Part shown: piece after piece, positions 1-8,741 of the stretch
Position numbering within the stretch: position 1 is the stretch's first letter
Layout of the letters: the number at the start of each line of letters is the position of its first letter
Source of the DNA: Petrimonas sulfuriphila
Lineage (GTDB): Bacteria > Bacteroidota > Bacteroidia > Bacteroidales > Dysgonomonadaceae
Reading direction: 5' to 3'
Length of the DNA: 64,000 bases
Assembly: GCA_038561985.1 (NCBI GenBank)
Contig: CP073276.1
Span: forward strand, 2,480,001 to 2,544,000
Position numbers and translations under genes: made by a program
Notes under the pieces: generated by a model
Told to the model about the DNA's origin: nothing
Seen by the model: the letters and a program-made list of their open reading frames with translations, nothing else
The model's database searches: none

Positions 1-263
1 ACAGCCATGCTTACAAGACCAAATGTGAGTGCATTCTTGTAGCCGATCCTTTTCAGTAGATACCCTGAAGGGATCGCCATCACAAAATAGGAAATATAGA
101 AGGCTGAGGAGACCAACATGGCCTGGATTGATGTCAATTCACAGGCAATCTGCAGATAAGGGATCAATACGGCGATAGCCCAGGTGACGAAGCCAAAAAT
201 AAAAAATAATCCCCCGATAATCATTAAAGGGTAGAGATAAGCGTTCTTGCGTGCAGCATCCAT
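1..263 (-). CDS. FucP/GluP-like sugar MFS permease, N-terminal part
   Basis: The reverse strand from the ATG at 263 to the window edge encodes about 87 residues beginning MDAARKNAYLYPLMIIGG, followed by FFIFGFVTW and a second hydrophobic helix ending in SGYLLKRIGYKNA. The first helix with GGLFFIFGFVTW and LIPYLQ is typical of the FucP/GluP branch of sugar:proton symporters, and GYLLKRIGYK fits the MFS loop between helices 2 and 3. The ATG shares one base with the TGA of murQ (TGATG), so the two are probably translationally coupled. Next to murQ, a substrate such as an amino sugar or N-acetylmuramate is plausible but is inference. The rest of the gene lies outside the window. Confidence 0.85.
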   Translation of the reverse strand, partial: MDAARKNAYLYPLMIIGGLFFIFGFVTWAIAVLIPYLQIACELTSIQAMLVSSAFYISYFVMAIPSGYLLKRIGYKNALTFGLVSMA

Positions 264-1090
264 CACTTTCTAATCCCTCCGTTTTGGTGTAACGTTTTCA
301 AGGCATTGGCTACACTGCCTTGTTCAAGCAAAAACGTATGTGCCTGATCGTAGTCTCTGATATCGGATTTGTCCATCAAAATCCGCACAGCCCTGTCGGT
401 AATCTTGCGGTTGATCAGCTGCACGTTTACCATTCTGTTGTCGAGCACCCTGCCCATTTGGATCCAGACCGTAGTGCTGATCATGTCAAACACCATCTTC
501 TGTGAAGTGCCTGCTTTCATCCTGGTGCTGCCGGTCACGAACTCGGGGCCGGTGATAACTTCAACCGGATAGTCAGAGACTTCCGCGATCGGTGAGCCGG
601 GGTTATTGACAATGCAGCAGGTGGTGATTCCGTTTTCTCTGCAATTCTTAAGGCCGCTCAATACAAAAGGTGTAGTTCCGCTGGCCGAGATGCCCACCAC
701 GATGTCACGGGATGAGACACCCTTTTCGGTGAGCATCTGCCATGACTCTTCGGTATCGTCTTCTTTCTCTTCCAGCGCCAGTATCAGTTTATCTATACCA
801 CCAGCGAGCACAGCGCAGATGGTATCATCTTCCATACCAAAGGTTGTGGGTAGTTCCAGTACATCAAGCACTGAAAGACGTCCACCTGTGCCAGCTCCCA
901 GATAGATCATCCGTCCACCTGCTTTCACTTTCTCCACAACAGCATTCAAAAGCCTGTCGAGCTGCGGCTTGGCAGCCTCAACTGCCAGTGCAATTTTTTT
1001 ATATTCAGAAATCAATCCAGATGTCAGTTCTTCTACACTTTTCTTCTCCAGATCGTTGTATAACGAGGGTTGTTCGGTAATTTTTTCCAT
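263..1090 (-). CDS. murQ: N-acetylmuramic acid 6-phosphate etherase
   Basis: A 275-residue cytoplasmic SIS-domain protein. MurQ cleaves the D-lactyl ether of N-acetylmuramate 6-phosphate, giving GlcNAc-6-phosphate and D-lactate in peptidoglycan recycling. Visible support: N-terminal TEQPSLYNDLEKKSVEEL, sugar-phosphate loop GAGTGGRLSVLD (about residues 65-76), SIS motif GISASGTTPFV, and the family signature FVTGSTRMKAGTSQK (about 188-202). Length is normal (usually 270-300). The next gene downstream is a sugar permease overlapping by one base, so the pair probably imports and degrades muropeptide sugar. No kinase (murK/anmK type) is visible in the window, so phosphorylation must come from elsewhere. 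Confidence 0.95.
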   Translation of the reverse strand: MEKITEQPSLYNDLEKKSVEELTSGLISEYKKIALAVEAAKPQLDRLLNAVVEKVKAGGRMIYLGAGTGGRLSVLDVLELPTTFGMEDDTICAVLAGGIDKLILALEEKEDDTEESWQMLTEKGVSSRDIVVGISASGTTPFVLSGLKNCRENGITTCCIVNNPGSPIAEVSDYPVEVITGPEFVTGSTRMKAGTSQKMVFDMISTTVWIQMGRVLDNRMVNVQLINRKITDRAVRILMDKSDIRDYDQAHTFLLEQGSVANALKTLHQNGGIRK

Positions 1091-1153
1091 ATTTGTCTTG
1101 ATGAGTAAAATAAGTTGTCCTGTTCGTTTATCTATATTAAATGTGTGAAATTT

Positions 1154-3088
1154 TTATCGGTTGTTATTTTTAATTTCAGTAAGGATCTTTTCTTCTACAT
1201 TCCACGGATAAGTATCGGGCATTCCATACCAGTAAAAGGAATCCATCCCTTCATAATTCCGCTTTTCGATATGTAAGTGAGTAGGTAGATAACTGGAAAC
1301 ATCGTTTGTATAACCGGTTACAGAGACCATTTGGCCTGGCCACATCTTCTTTACATGCAAACTGTAGGGTGTAGTTGTTTCCCGCGAGAAGCCCACCAGT
1401 TTCCAGTTCCCGACATTCAGTGTATGCACATAGACCGGCATCGGAAATTGCTTCGTTCCCCGTTTCAGGTAATCCAGCATGATCTCACCCCAGGTCTGGT
1501 TCCTTTCGGCAAGCATGGCGTTGGCATTGATTTTTTCATCCCCTGTATAGGCCAGGATCTCATCCCTGCTTTTCACCGGTACATCAAAAACAACGCTGTC
1601 GAGAAAAAAGGTGAGAGGCCCACCGATCTTTTCCATTGGACGATTCAGCACAGCCATCACTTCGTTGCCCAACTTTTCACCCGTCGTATATTCTGAATTG
1701 TCTGTCGGATTGATGTCCCCGGCGGTACCCTGTAAAAAGAGAGTACGGGTGATGCCGCTTTTTTCTTCGATCACTTTTCTCGCTACCCCCGGGAAGTTGG
1801 CAGAAAGTGTAAAACGATCCTCCGGTGAACTGAATACTGGATGGCACGCAGCAATAAAGAGACATCCTTCGCTTTGATCATGCAGATAACGGAAGCGAAG
1901 TACATCGACGGCATTATCATAGATCTCCGGATGATCCCTGAGGCTCCTGTTGTAGCCGAGCTGTGCACTGCCTCTGCCAATGAATAGTTCGGCTGGCTTA
2001 GCATTGTCTATCGATTCTTCCACCGCCTTTACAATTGCCTCACGTACCACTGTATAGAGATAGGTGGAGTCAGCAATCCGGTTGCTCTCCTGCCAGGTAG
2101 GCCAGTTTTGAGTGACCGGGGCAAAGTGTGTATGAGAAGAGTTGATAAATACAGCCGAGTGAGGGAGAGCCCGTTTTTTATAGAGTTCATTCTTGACCAT
2201 GTTGGTAAAGGAGTCATTGATACCGGTCAGGTCCAGAGCGACAACTATTACGGTTTTATCGGCAGTGGCAATGGAGAGTGCTCTTGCCGAGAGCTCCTGC
2301 CTGCTTCGGTGTTCTCCCTGAAATAACCTGTTGGAGCTGTCTATCCCATAGAATTGGTGTCCGGCAAGGGCCAGGGCCTTGATATCCTCATGGACAGTTA
2401 CACCGTTTTTATAACCGATCTTGATCCATTTACCCTGCTGATAGGTGCCACCCTGTTGATAAAGCACCCCTTCCCGGGTAAGAGCAAGTAATCTGTCAGC
2501 ATCACCAGCCAGAGAAATTACATCTTCAAGGGGGAAAAAAGAGGCCTTTTCCCATTTCAGTTTCCTGGCTTTAAGGTCTGCGACATGAAATAATCCCTCT
2601 TTGTCTGCCAGATATAGTTTATTTCCTGCAACAGCAATGGCATGGACCGGTTGATCCCAGTGGCCCAGGTTTTTCCACCTGAGCTTTTTCCGGGATAAAT
2701 CACTTTTTTTCAGCTGGCCCTCCGAATCAACACCATAGATTGTGTTCGTTCCCGCGGCTATTTGTCGAATACCGGTTGCATCGCCGATTTTCTCCCATCG
2801 AGAAGTGTTTTTGCTACTGCTGCGGTACAGCGATTGGCCATCCACAAAAAAGAGGTGGCTTTCTCCACCGGTAATTCCCAAATAAGCGGGCATTGTTCCC
2901 TTTTCTTTCCAGTGCAGTGTGAATCGGCCTTCCCAAGGAGCAGCATAGCCGGCAAGGGTAAGTGAGACAAACTGATCGTCCGGCTCAAGACTTGTAGAGG
3001 AAAAACCCACCCGGTAGGAATCCTGAGAAAAACAGGGGTATAGAAACAAAACGATCAGTTGAGAAATAAAGACTGTTTTTATTCTCAT
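1154..3088 (-). CDS. Exported neutral ceramidase-fold hydrolase with inserted beta-propeller
   Basis: 644 residues with a signal peptide (positive start, hydrophobic stretch ending PCFSQ). The neutral/alkaline ceramidase domain (PF04734-like) shows SSHTHFAPV (about residue 315), AACHPVFSS, LSANFPGVARKVIEE and GTAGDINP, the segments that carry the zinc-binding histidines and amidase site in that family. Unusually, between its first strand (RVGFSSTS...GYAAPWEGR) and ALSIATADKTVIVVALDL lie about 200 residues of short WxxIG / YGVDSxGxL / LYLADKEGLFHV repeats, which read as a tectonin-like beta-propeller inserted in the catalytic domain. The true substrate is unknown; the family includes amidases other than ceramidase. 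It sits 63 bp upstream of murQ, same strand. Confidence 0.8.
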   Translation of the reverse strand: MRIKTVFISQLIVLFLYPCFSQDSYRVGFSSTSLEPDDQFVSLTLAGYAAPWEGRFTLHWKEKGTMPAYLGITGGESHLFFVDGQSLYRSSSKNTSRWEKIGDATGIRQIAAGTNTIYGVDSEGQLKKSDLSRKKLRWKNLGHWDQPVHAIAVAGNKLYLADKEGLFHVADLKARKLKWEKASFFPLEDVISLAGDADRLLALTREGVLYQQGGTYQQGKWIKIGYKNGVTVHEDIKALALAGHQFYGIDSSNRLFQGEHRSRQELSARALSIATADKTVIVVALDLTGINDSFTNMVKNELYKKRALPHSAVFINSSHTHFAPVTQNWPTWQESNRIADSTYLYTVVREAIVKAVEESIDNAKPAELFIGRGSAQLGYNRSLRDHPEIYDNAVDVLRFRYLHDQSEGCLFIAACHPVFSSPEDRFTLSANFPGVARKVIEEKSGITRTLFLQGTAGDINPTDNSEYTTGEKLGNEVMAVLNRPMEKIGGPLTFFLDSVVFDVPVKSRDEILAYTGDEKINANAMLAERNQTWGEIMLDYLKRGTKQFPMPVYVHTLNVGNWKLVGFSRETTTPYSLHVKKMWPGQMVSVTGYTNDVSSYLPTHLHIEKRNYEGMDSFYWYGMPDTYPWNVEEKILTEIKNNNR

Positions 3089-3159
3089 AAATATACGGTT
3101 TGAAGTGATTTATTCTTGAACCTGAAACTCTTTATAATTTGAAATGAAGTACAGGAAAA

Positions 3160-4515
3160 TTACAACTTGCTGATTGCTTTCGCTTCACGGGATATCTTCC
3201 TGATAGCGTCGGCAATCATATCCATATTCTTTCTGTCACCAAGCAGCATGGTTTGGGTAAACCATAACGCTTCTTCTTCGCATAACTTATCGTTCACGGG
3301 GCAGGCAATCTGTTCGAGCCATTGTTTCATTCCCCTCTCCCCGTAAATTTTCAGGTAGTGCTTGTTCTTCGCCAGATTATGTACATAGGCCTCTTTGGTC
3401 AGGGAAGTATAACCTGTCGAACAGGGAATGCCTTCCGCATTTAATGCCCGGACAAATGTGGAGCGATCCATACCGGCGAAGGCTTCCTTGTTGTAACGGA
3501 ACATATAGAGATGGAAAGCGCTGCGGGTGGTCCCTTCATAGAGCTTGGCGGGCTTGATCCCGGGAATCTCGGAAAGTAACCCTGAGAGATATGCTGCATT
3601 TTCTGATCGTTGTTTTATTTGTTCAGGGATGCGCGTCATCTGCGCCAGAAGGATTGCTGCCTGGAACTCCGTCATTCTCAGGTTTGAACCACGGGTGCCC
3701 GAGCCGGGTTCAAGGCTTGCCGCATCGGAACCCTGTCCCTGGTGGTGAAAACTGTAGCATTTGTTGTAGAAACCCTTATCGTTGGTGATGATCGCTCCTC
3801 CTTCCCCGGAATTGAGGTTTTTGGAAGCCTGGAAACTGAAAGCCCCTCCCAGTCCGAAATTACCGACTTTTTTCCCTTTCCATTCGGCAAAATGTGCTTG
3901 GCAGGCATCCTCAATGACAGGGAGATTATGCTTGGAGGCAACCTTCATCACGGTATCCACATCAAATGGCGATCCGCCAATATGTACCGGCATTAATGCA
4001 CGGGTTTGAGAAGTGATCGCCGACTCAATCTTTGAGGCATCAATCTGGAAACTTTCTATATCCGTATCCACAAAAATGGGCAGCGCATAGTTTTGTACAA
4101 TCACGTTGTAGGTGGCGATAAAAGTATAGGGTGGCAAGATCACCTCATCGCCGGGGCCGATATCCAATGCTCCGAGCATCGTCGTTAAGGCCGTGGTACC
4201 ACTAGAGGTGGCAAGGGCATGTCCAGAACCGGTCATTTTCCGGTATTCGTCTTCAAACCGTGGTGCTGTGGGACTGCCCAGGCGACACCATTTTCCACTT
4301 CGTAATACTTTTAACAACTCTTCTTCTTCTGGAGTTCCAACTACAGGCCATCCGTGCCAGGTACCGTTGAACGAGCGTTTTCCACCAAGAATTGCCGACC
4401 TGCGCGTCTGCGATTGCATTGAGTAGGGCAAGCCTGACAGCCCAAGGGCTGCTCCCATACCTATCATCGATGAGCTTTTAATAAAGCCTCTTCTGTTGAT
4501 TTTTTTTGTTGTCAT
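3160..4515 (-). CDS. DegT/DnrJ/EryC1/StrS-family PLP aminotransferase with Tat signal
   Basis: 451 residues. The N-terminus MTTKKINRRGFIKSSS followed by a hydrophobic stretch is a twin-arginine signal (RRGFIK), so the protein is predicted to be exported folded. The body is a fold-type I aminotransferase of the sugar-aminotransferase class: SSGTTALTTMLGALDIGPGDEVI (cofactor phosphate loop, about 105-127), PVIEDACQAHF (Asp contacting the pyridine nitrogen), and SFQASKNLNSGEGG with the Schiff-base lysine near residue 232. Family members usually aminate nucleotide-bound keto sugars in the cytoplasm, so an exported copy is odd. It is transcribed with the ceramidase-fold gene and follows a DeoR regulator. 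Its substrate cannot be read from sequence. Confidence 0.85.
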   Translation of the reverse strand: MTTKKINRRGFIKSSSMIGMGAALGLSGLPYSMQSQTRRSAILGGKRSFNGTWHGWPVVGTPEEEELLKVLRSGKWCRLGSPTAPRFEDEYRKMTGSGHALATSSGTTALTTMLGALDIGPGDEVILPPYTFIATYNVIVQNYALPIFVDTDIESFQIDASKIESAITSQTRALMPVHIGGSPFDVDTVMKVASKHNLPVIEDACQAHFAEWKGKKVGNFGLGGAFSFQASKNLNSGEGGAIITNDKGFYNKCYSFHHQGQGSDAASLEPGSGTRGSNLRMTEFQAAILLAQMTRIPEQIKQRSENAAYLSGLLSEIPGIKPAKLYEGTTRSAFHLYMFRYNKEAFAGMDRSTFVRALNAEGIPCSTGYTSLTKEAYVHNLAKNKHYLKIYGERGMKQWLEQIACPVNDKLCEEEALWFTQTMLLGDRKNMDMIADAIRKISREAKAISKL

Positions 4516-4551
4516 GTTATAATCTTTTAGTTATTAAATTGATGTGGTAAA

Positions 4552-5307
4552 CTAATGGATATTTATGTGGCTGTATTGATTCCGGAATCCGTCGAGAAAA
4601 GGATTATTACAATCCAGTTCGGTGATCAAGAAATCGATGTCGGACAAATCTGATACCTGATGGCGTTGCGATAAATTCAGTTTTTCAGCAATTGTAAGCA
4701 GTACATTCTTTTCCGATACCTCAAACATGGCCTTGTTCACCTCAACAACCTCCATATCGATATCTGTCATTCCCCGTTCAACGGAGATCGCATTTACTCC
4801 CATAAAACAAAGATCAAATCTTATTCGATGCAACTCATTAATGGTGTGAGCACCTACATGAATGTTATGATCTTTTTTTAATTCCCCCCCAATAGTAAAT
4901 ACTTTTATGTTTTTGTACTCCGAAAGAGAGATTGCTATCTGCGGACTTATGGTAAAAATGGTGAGGTTGAGATTTTCAGGAATAACCTTCGTCAGTTCAA
5001 AAATAGTGGTCCCTCCCTCAAAAAGCAAGGTCATGTTGTTTTCAATCAGTTTTACAGCTTTTGCAGCAATAATCCTCTTTTCTTCTATCGAATAAACATT
5101 GACGTCAGCAATAAAAGGCCTGACCAGGGATTTACTGATGGCACCGCCGTGAACCCTGACAATGTGTCCGCCATCAGCCAGTTCTTTCAAGTCTCTTCTG
5201 ATGGTGTCTTCTGATACGTTTAACAATTTGCTCAGATCAACAGAAAGCACTTTATTGTGCAAATTGATCTGTTTCATGATAATCTTAAATCGTTCTTCCT
5301 TTAGCAT
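4552..5307 (-). CDS. DeoR/GlpR-family transcriptional regulator
   Basis: 251 residues, the normal length. The N-terminal winged helix-turn-helix has the family signature (LSVDLSKLLNVSEDTIRRDLKELADGG, then VRVHGGAI at 50-57), and the C-terminal DeoRC sugar-phosphate sensor has LFEGGTTIFELTKVIPE and FMGVNAISVERGMTDID. DeoR proteins are usually repressors released by a phosphorylated sugar. The gene lies first in a same-strand run (DegT, ceramidase-fold, murQ, MFS), so it probably controls that cluster in response to a sugar phosphate. The preceding 300 bp have a -7 box on the same strand. Confidence 0.9.
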   Translation of the reverse strand: MLKEERFKIIMKQINLHNKVLSVDLSKLLNVSEDTIRRDLKELADGGHIVRVHGGAISKSLVRPFIADVNVYSIEEKRIIAAKAVKLIENNMTLLFEGGTTIFELTKVIPENLNLTIFTISPQIAISLSEYKNIKVFTIGGELKKDHNIHVGAHTINELHRIRFDLCFMGVNAISVERGMTDIDMEVVEVNKAMFEVSEKNVLLTIAEKLNLSQRHQVSDLSDIDFLITELDCNNPFLDGFRNQYSHINIH

Positions 5308-5607
5308 ATCCTGTCGTCTTTGATTTCAATTAGGTTTGGTGCAGCTACAACGCATACATTTAAGTATAACTAAAAAACAGTTATTGCGTTTTTATGCGCT
5401 TTTACAATGCAAATATAGGCATAAATAAGTACTTAGAGGTAGGATCTTAATAGAAAAAAGTAATTTAGTAATATTTAACTATTTTCCGGAGACAGGATTT
5501 TTATACTCAGGCAGTACAAAAGAATGAAAACGATCCTAAAACGCTAATCGTGATTGATTGTGATGGAGCCGATGATTATATGATTGATTCCTTTTGTGAA
5601 TTCTGGG
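5308..5607 (-). promoter_or_regulatory. Intergenic region with DeoR-gene -7 box
   Basis: 300 bp without a gene. On the minus strand TATATTTG (5410-5417) matches the Bacteroidales -7 box TAnnTTTG; no clear TTTG lies 19-21 bp upstream, so it may need an activator or be weak. The predicted leader to the ATG at 5307 is about 100 nt. The rest is AT-rich and I see no RNA gene or repeat in it. Confidence 0.4.
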
Positions 5608-6990
5608 TTACTTCTGGGTTAGTAAACTTTCGATTGCTTGCATCAGAGTATCACTTGCTTCGGGGGAGATACCCGATACCTCTACTTCATAACCTCCCTG
5701 TTTATAAGCTTCCCGGGGGGCTATATAGCCCGGGCCGTAATCTCCGTAGGCAGCAACTGCTACAAACAAATCGGGACGGATTTTTTTTGCAAACAGCTGA
5801 AATTCTACAAAACACTCTCCGGGTAGTCCGATTATTCTGGCTTTTCCGATTTTTAAACACGTGATGTCAGTTTCTCCGCCATCCCTGTATCGTTGAATAT
5901 ATGCAACCCGGGAGACAATTCCTGGCAGAGCCTCTTTCTCCTTGGTTTTTTCCCATTTGTTAACCTCTTCAAGACTCTTGTCAGAAGGACGCAAACGTAC
6001 CGGTTGAACCAACCACTCTACTGAAACTGCCGCGACGGCTTCTTTCTCTGTGGCGCTCCAGGCCCTTCTCATGCCATCCGCCAGACGTTGAGCGAGAATC
6101 CATCTGTTTATCTTCGAGCCGTCGTTGTATTTTCCAGCGGCAATATTGCCACCTGCTCCGTTAAAATGCAGATGCAAAACATCAGGCACCTCCAGCTGTC
6201 TGAGAAAACGGGCTATTCCCGGAAAATCGGGGTTGGCAATACCGGTCCGATAATAACTTTGAGGATGGGTTGCATAAAAACTCAGTATAGCTACCGGTTT
6301 TTCTCTCTCCCAAAAACTGATCAGGGACACTTTGGGATCGATCAGCCCTTCTGGCTCGTCTCTGAGATTACGATCCCCACATGCCGAAAAACGGGTAGCT
6401 TTGACAAGGGAATCACTTCCGAAAATGCGGCGATTGGAAGCAACTTGATACACTTCAGCCTCTCCCAGACCAATATGTGTAATAGGGTGGGGGTTCTTTA
6501 GTGATTCTTTCACAGCATCAGCCAATTTAACCATCAGCTGGCGGTCGTAGGTGCCTTCATATCGTTCGGGATCAAGATTTGCTTCAATTAACAACTTCTC
6601 AGCTCCAAAATCGGAACGGGGAGCATCATGCTGATGAAGCGAGTGTAATGCAACTCTGTTGGGAGTGGTTCCTGCTGCTTCAGCCAATGCTTTTCTGAAA
6701 GCCACATGACTTTCATTGGCGATGCCAATCCAGTCAATTGCACATAAGACAATCGGTTCCCCCGATCCCAGGATCACTACTCCTCGAGCACGAAGGCCCA
6801 AATCCCAGCTGTTTTTCATTTCATCATATGCCAGAGCTGTCCCAACGGAAGGGGTAGCATCCAGATCGAAGACAGATATTGCAATTGAATTATTGGCTGG
6901 AGGAATCTGATTTTTAGCCATCATCATATACGGTGCCCAGGTAATGGACAGCACCATCAGCAAACATTTCAATCGTTTATGAACTGTCAT
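5608..6990 (-). CDS. Exported ceramidase-like hydrolase without insertion
   Basis: 460 residues with a signal peptide (basic start, hydrophobic core, cleavage near MMMAKNQ). It has the neutral-ceramidase-like layout: AISVFDLDATPSVGTALAYD, LRARGVVILGSGEPIVLCAIDW, a histidine motif HSLHQHDAPRSD (about 135), YATHPQSYYRTG with NPDFPGIARFL, and HFNGAGGNIAAGKYNDG in place of the usual GTAGDINP. The C-terminal PGECFVEFQLFAKKIRPD and GDYGPGYIAPREAY also match this fold. It is a distant paralog of the 644-residue protein at 1154-3088 and lacks its inserted propeller. Substrate unknown; extracytoplasmic amidase or esterase action is inferred from the fold. Confidence 0.7.
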   Translation of the reverse strand: MTVHKRLKCLLMVLSITWAPYMMMAKNQIPPANNSIAISVFDLDATPSVGTALAYDEMKNSWDLGLRARGVVILGSGEPIVLCAIDWIGIANESHVAFRKALAEAAGTTPNRVALHSLHQHDAPRSDFGAEKLLIEANLDPERYEGTYDRQLMVKLADAVKESLKNPHPITHIGLGEAEVYQVASNRRIFGSDSLVKATRFSACGDRNLRDEPEGLIDPKVSLISFWEREKPVAILSFYATHPQSYYRTGIANPDFPGIARFLRQLEVPDVLHLHFNGAGGNIAAGKYNDGSKINRWILAQRLADGMRRAWSATEKEAVAAVSVEWLVQPVRLRPSDKSLEEVNKWEKTKEKEALPGIVSRVAYIQRYRDGGETDITCLKIGKARIIGLPGECFVEFQLFAKKIRPDLFVAVAAYGDYGPGYIAPREAYKQGGYEVEVSGISPEASDTLMQAIESLLTQK

Positions 6991-7126
6991 GACATTTATT
7001 CTTAGAACATATTAATAATCATTCGTGCCAACGATATGGATGATTTCAACACGTGAATTAAAAACCGAAGCCGGCAGGTCACTCTTTAATAGCTGTTATT
7101 GTCGGGCCAGCCGGCTAAGGTGCCGT

Positions 7127-8386
7127 TCAGGTGTCAAGAAAGATTTTTACCAGATCATCTATCTTTTTTCCATTATGATCAAATCTGGCAACGGTATAGA
7201 TATCATTATCATCACCGATAGCAATAGAATTTACATAGGTGGGGAAATTGCCATTCTCATAAAAAACCGGGCCCAGATCCTTATATTTTTGCTCCGGAAT
7301 ATTATACGTAACAACGTGCAGATATTCTAATCCTTTAGGAGCGCCCATGCTTATTTTTTCCAATCCGGCTATTCGTTTTCCATCCTTATATATAGGAGCA
7401 CCGGTAAGATAAAAAATGGTATCGTTCTTAATTTTAAATCCCAGGTATCCATAGCTAAACTGATCGAACATTCCGCTTTTACGAGAAGGTTCAGACGTGA
7501 TTCTTTCGACGATCTCAATCTTCCGGCTCTTAGGATCGAAGTTGAAAAGATATCCTGAGTTCCCATGTACACCGTAAGCTTTGTTTTCTGGCCCGTACCA
7601 GAAGATTTTCCTCCAGTTATATCCCATGCTGCCGGCATCCTTTACATCGTATTTCCCAAAGTAATCAAGTCTCATGCTTACCTCCTCCATTTTCTGTGGA
7701 ACCTGATCTGTGAAAGGATCATATTCGTAGATATCACCTTCAGCCGTAGAATAAAAAACATGTCCGTCATCAGGGTTTACAAGGATGGAACGGCACAACA
7801 CCCTGTAATCTTCCCCTCTTTTTCCGAACTCGCCCAGTCCATTGATAAGACCCAGATTTTTTAGTGTATTCTTTTTTATATCGTAATCGATAAAATATCC
7901 CTTGGGCCAGGTTATGCCATACAAACGTTCTCTTTCTTTATCCATTGTCATGGTAAGAATTCCTTCCCCATCGGGTGCCAATGCTAGATCCTGAATCTCT
8001 CCGGTGGTCATATCGTAATAGAGAAAATGTCCACCCGGATAAAGTTTATATCCATCAGGTGCATTTACAGGAAGTTGCTGTGCACCATCGATCATTTCGT
8101 AATATCCAACATGTGTGGCAAAAAAGAGTTTGTTGTCGTGTTCAAAGAATTCGGTATGACTCTTTCCCTGAGAAATATAATTCAGTTTCTTCTCCCCCAG
8201 GGCTTCTGAGAGATCCGCCAGAAACTGAGTCTTGTCTGAAGCCGGATCGTAGCAATACATCTGAGCTCCAACGTCGTGCCGGGTTGAACAGAGGACGTAG
8301 TAAATTTTTCCGTCACTGGCTTCGGAAATGGCATTGTAGGTTTCATGAGCATCCTGAAATCCTGAAAAATAGGTTTTAGCAATCAT
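7127..8386 (-). CDS. Beta-propeller-like protein, function unknown
   Basis: 419 residues, no signal peptide or membrane segment. Repeating units such as DGKIYYVLCSTRH...YCYDPASDKT, LFFATHVGYYEM...DMTTGEIQDLA, ERLYGITWPKGYFIDYDIKKNTLKNLG, HVFYSTAEGDIYEYDPFTDQ and KAYGVHGNSGYLFNFDPKSRK look like propeller blades (outer strand with Y.YD. then a connecting turn), as in WD40/SMP-30-like sugar lactonases. I cannot assign an activity. It is upstream of the 460-residue ceramidase-like gene on the same strand (136 bp gap), so a shared role in processing one extracellular substrate is possible. Confidence 0.6.
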   Translation of the reverse strand: MIAKTYFSGFQDAHETYNAISEASDGKIYYVLCSTRHDVGAQMYCYDPASDKTQFLADLSEALGEKKLNYISQGKSHTEFFEHDNKLFFATHVGYYEMIDGAQQLPVNAPDGYKLYPGGHFLYYDMTTGEIQDLALAPDGEGILTMTMDKERERLYGITWPKGYFIDYDIKKNTLKNLGLINGLGEFGKRGEDYRVLCRSILVNPDDGHVFYSTAEGDIYEYDPFTDQVPQKMEEVSMRLDYFGKYDVKDAGSMGYNWRKIFWYGPENKAYGVHGNSGYLFNFDPKSRKIEIVERITSEPSRKSGMFDQFSYGYLGFKIKNDTIFYLTGAPIYKDGKRIAGLEKISMGAPKGLEYLHVVTYNIPEQKYKDLGPVFYENGNFPTYVNSIAIGDDNDIYTVARFDHNGKKIDDLVKIFLDT

Positions 8387-8433
8387 TTTTCTAATATTTA
8401 TAGGTTTTATTATCCGTAAACAATCATAGAAAT

Positions 8434-8583
8434 CTACTGGGATTTCCGTTTTTTCATTTTTTTCAAAGTTCGCCAGGATAAACCATATAATATCAGAAAA
8501 TTACGCAAAGCTTCTTTCAAAAAGCGCAAGAAAGAGAAGACATGTTCCATTAGTTGCTTAAAACCTTGGATAATTGTTCTCAT
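8434..8583 (-). CDS. Possible small basic hydrophobic peptide
   Basis: A 49-codon frame from an ATG at 8583 to a TAG at 8434 encodes a peptide starting MRTIIQGFKQLMEHVFSF, with an amphipathic hydrophobic middle and a lysine/arginine-rich end (KKMKKRKSQ). An imperfect -7 box lies just upstream (8609-8617 on the minus strand). It precedes the propeller-like gene by 47 bp. There is no homology argument, so it could equally be untranslated leader. Nothing else is visible between 8387 and 8658. Confidence 0.25.
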   Translation of the reverse strand: MRTIIQGFKQLMEHVFSFLRFLKEALRNFLILYGLSWRTLKKMKKRKSQ

Positions 8584-8658
8584 TGCGTCAGATCTTATAA
8601 AGATAGAACAAAGTATATTTCAGGCGTCCGAATGCAGACAGCCGGAATTAAAAAAAAT

Positions 8659-8700
8659 CCGCCAGGATTTTTGTGTGTTAACCTTACAAAAATCTGGCGG
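8659..8700 (-). terminator. Rho-independent terminator after Gfo/Idh gene
   Basis: Arms CCGCCAGGATTTTTGT and ACAAAAATCTGGCGG pair over 15 bp with one bulged G. Read on the minus strand the hairpin is followed by a run of eight T. It lies 42 bp past the stop at 8742 and ends the oxidoreductase transcript. Confidence 0.85.
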
Positions 8701-8723
8701 AATGAAAGAATGAAAGAATGAGA
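8699..8723. repeat. Short 8-bp tandem repeat (GAATGAAA-type, 3 copies)
   Basis: Three consecutive near-identical octamers (gaatgaaa, gaatgaaa, gaatgaga) sit between the terminator hairpin and the oxidoreductase stop codon. It is a simple repeat with no evident role. Confidence 0.6.
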
Positions 8724-8741
8724 GAATTTATAAGAATGAAT

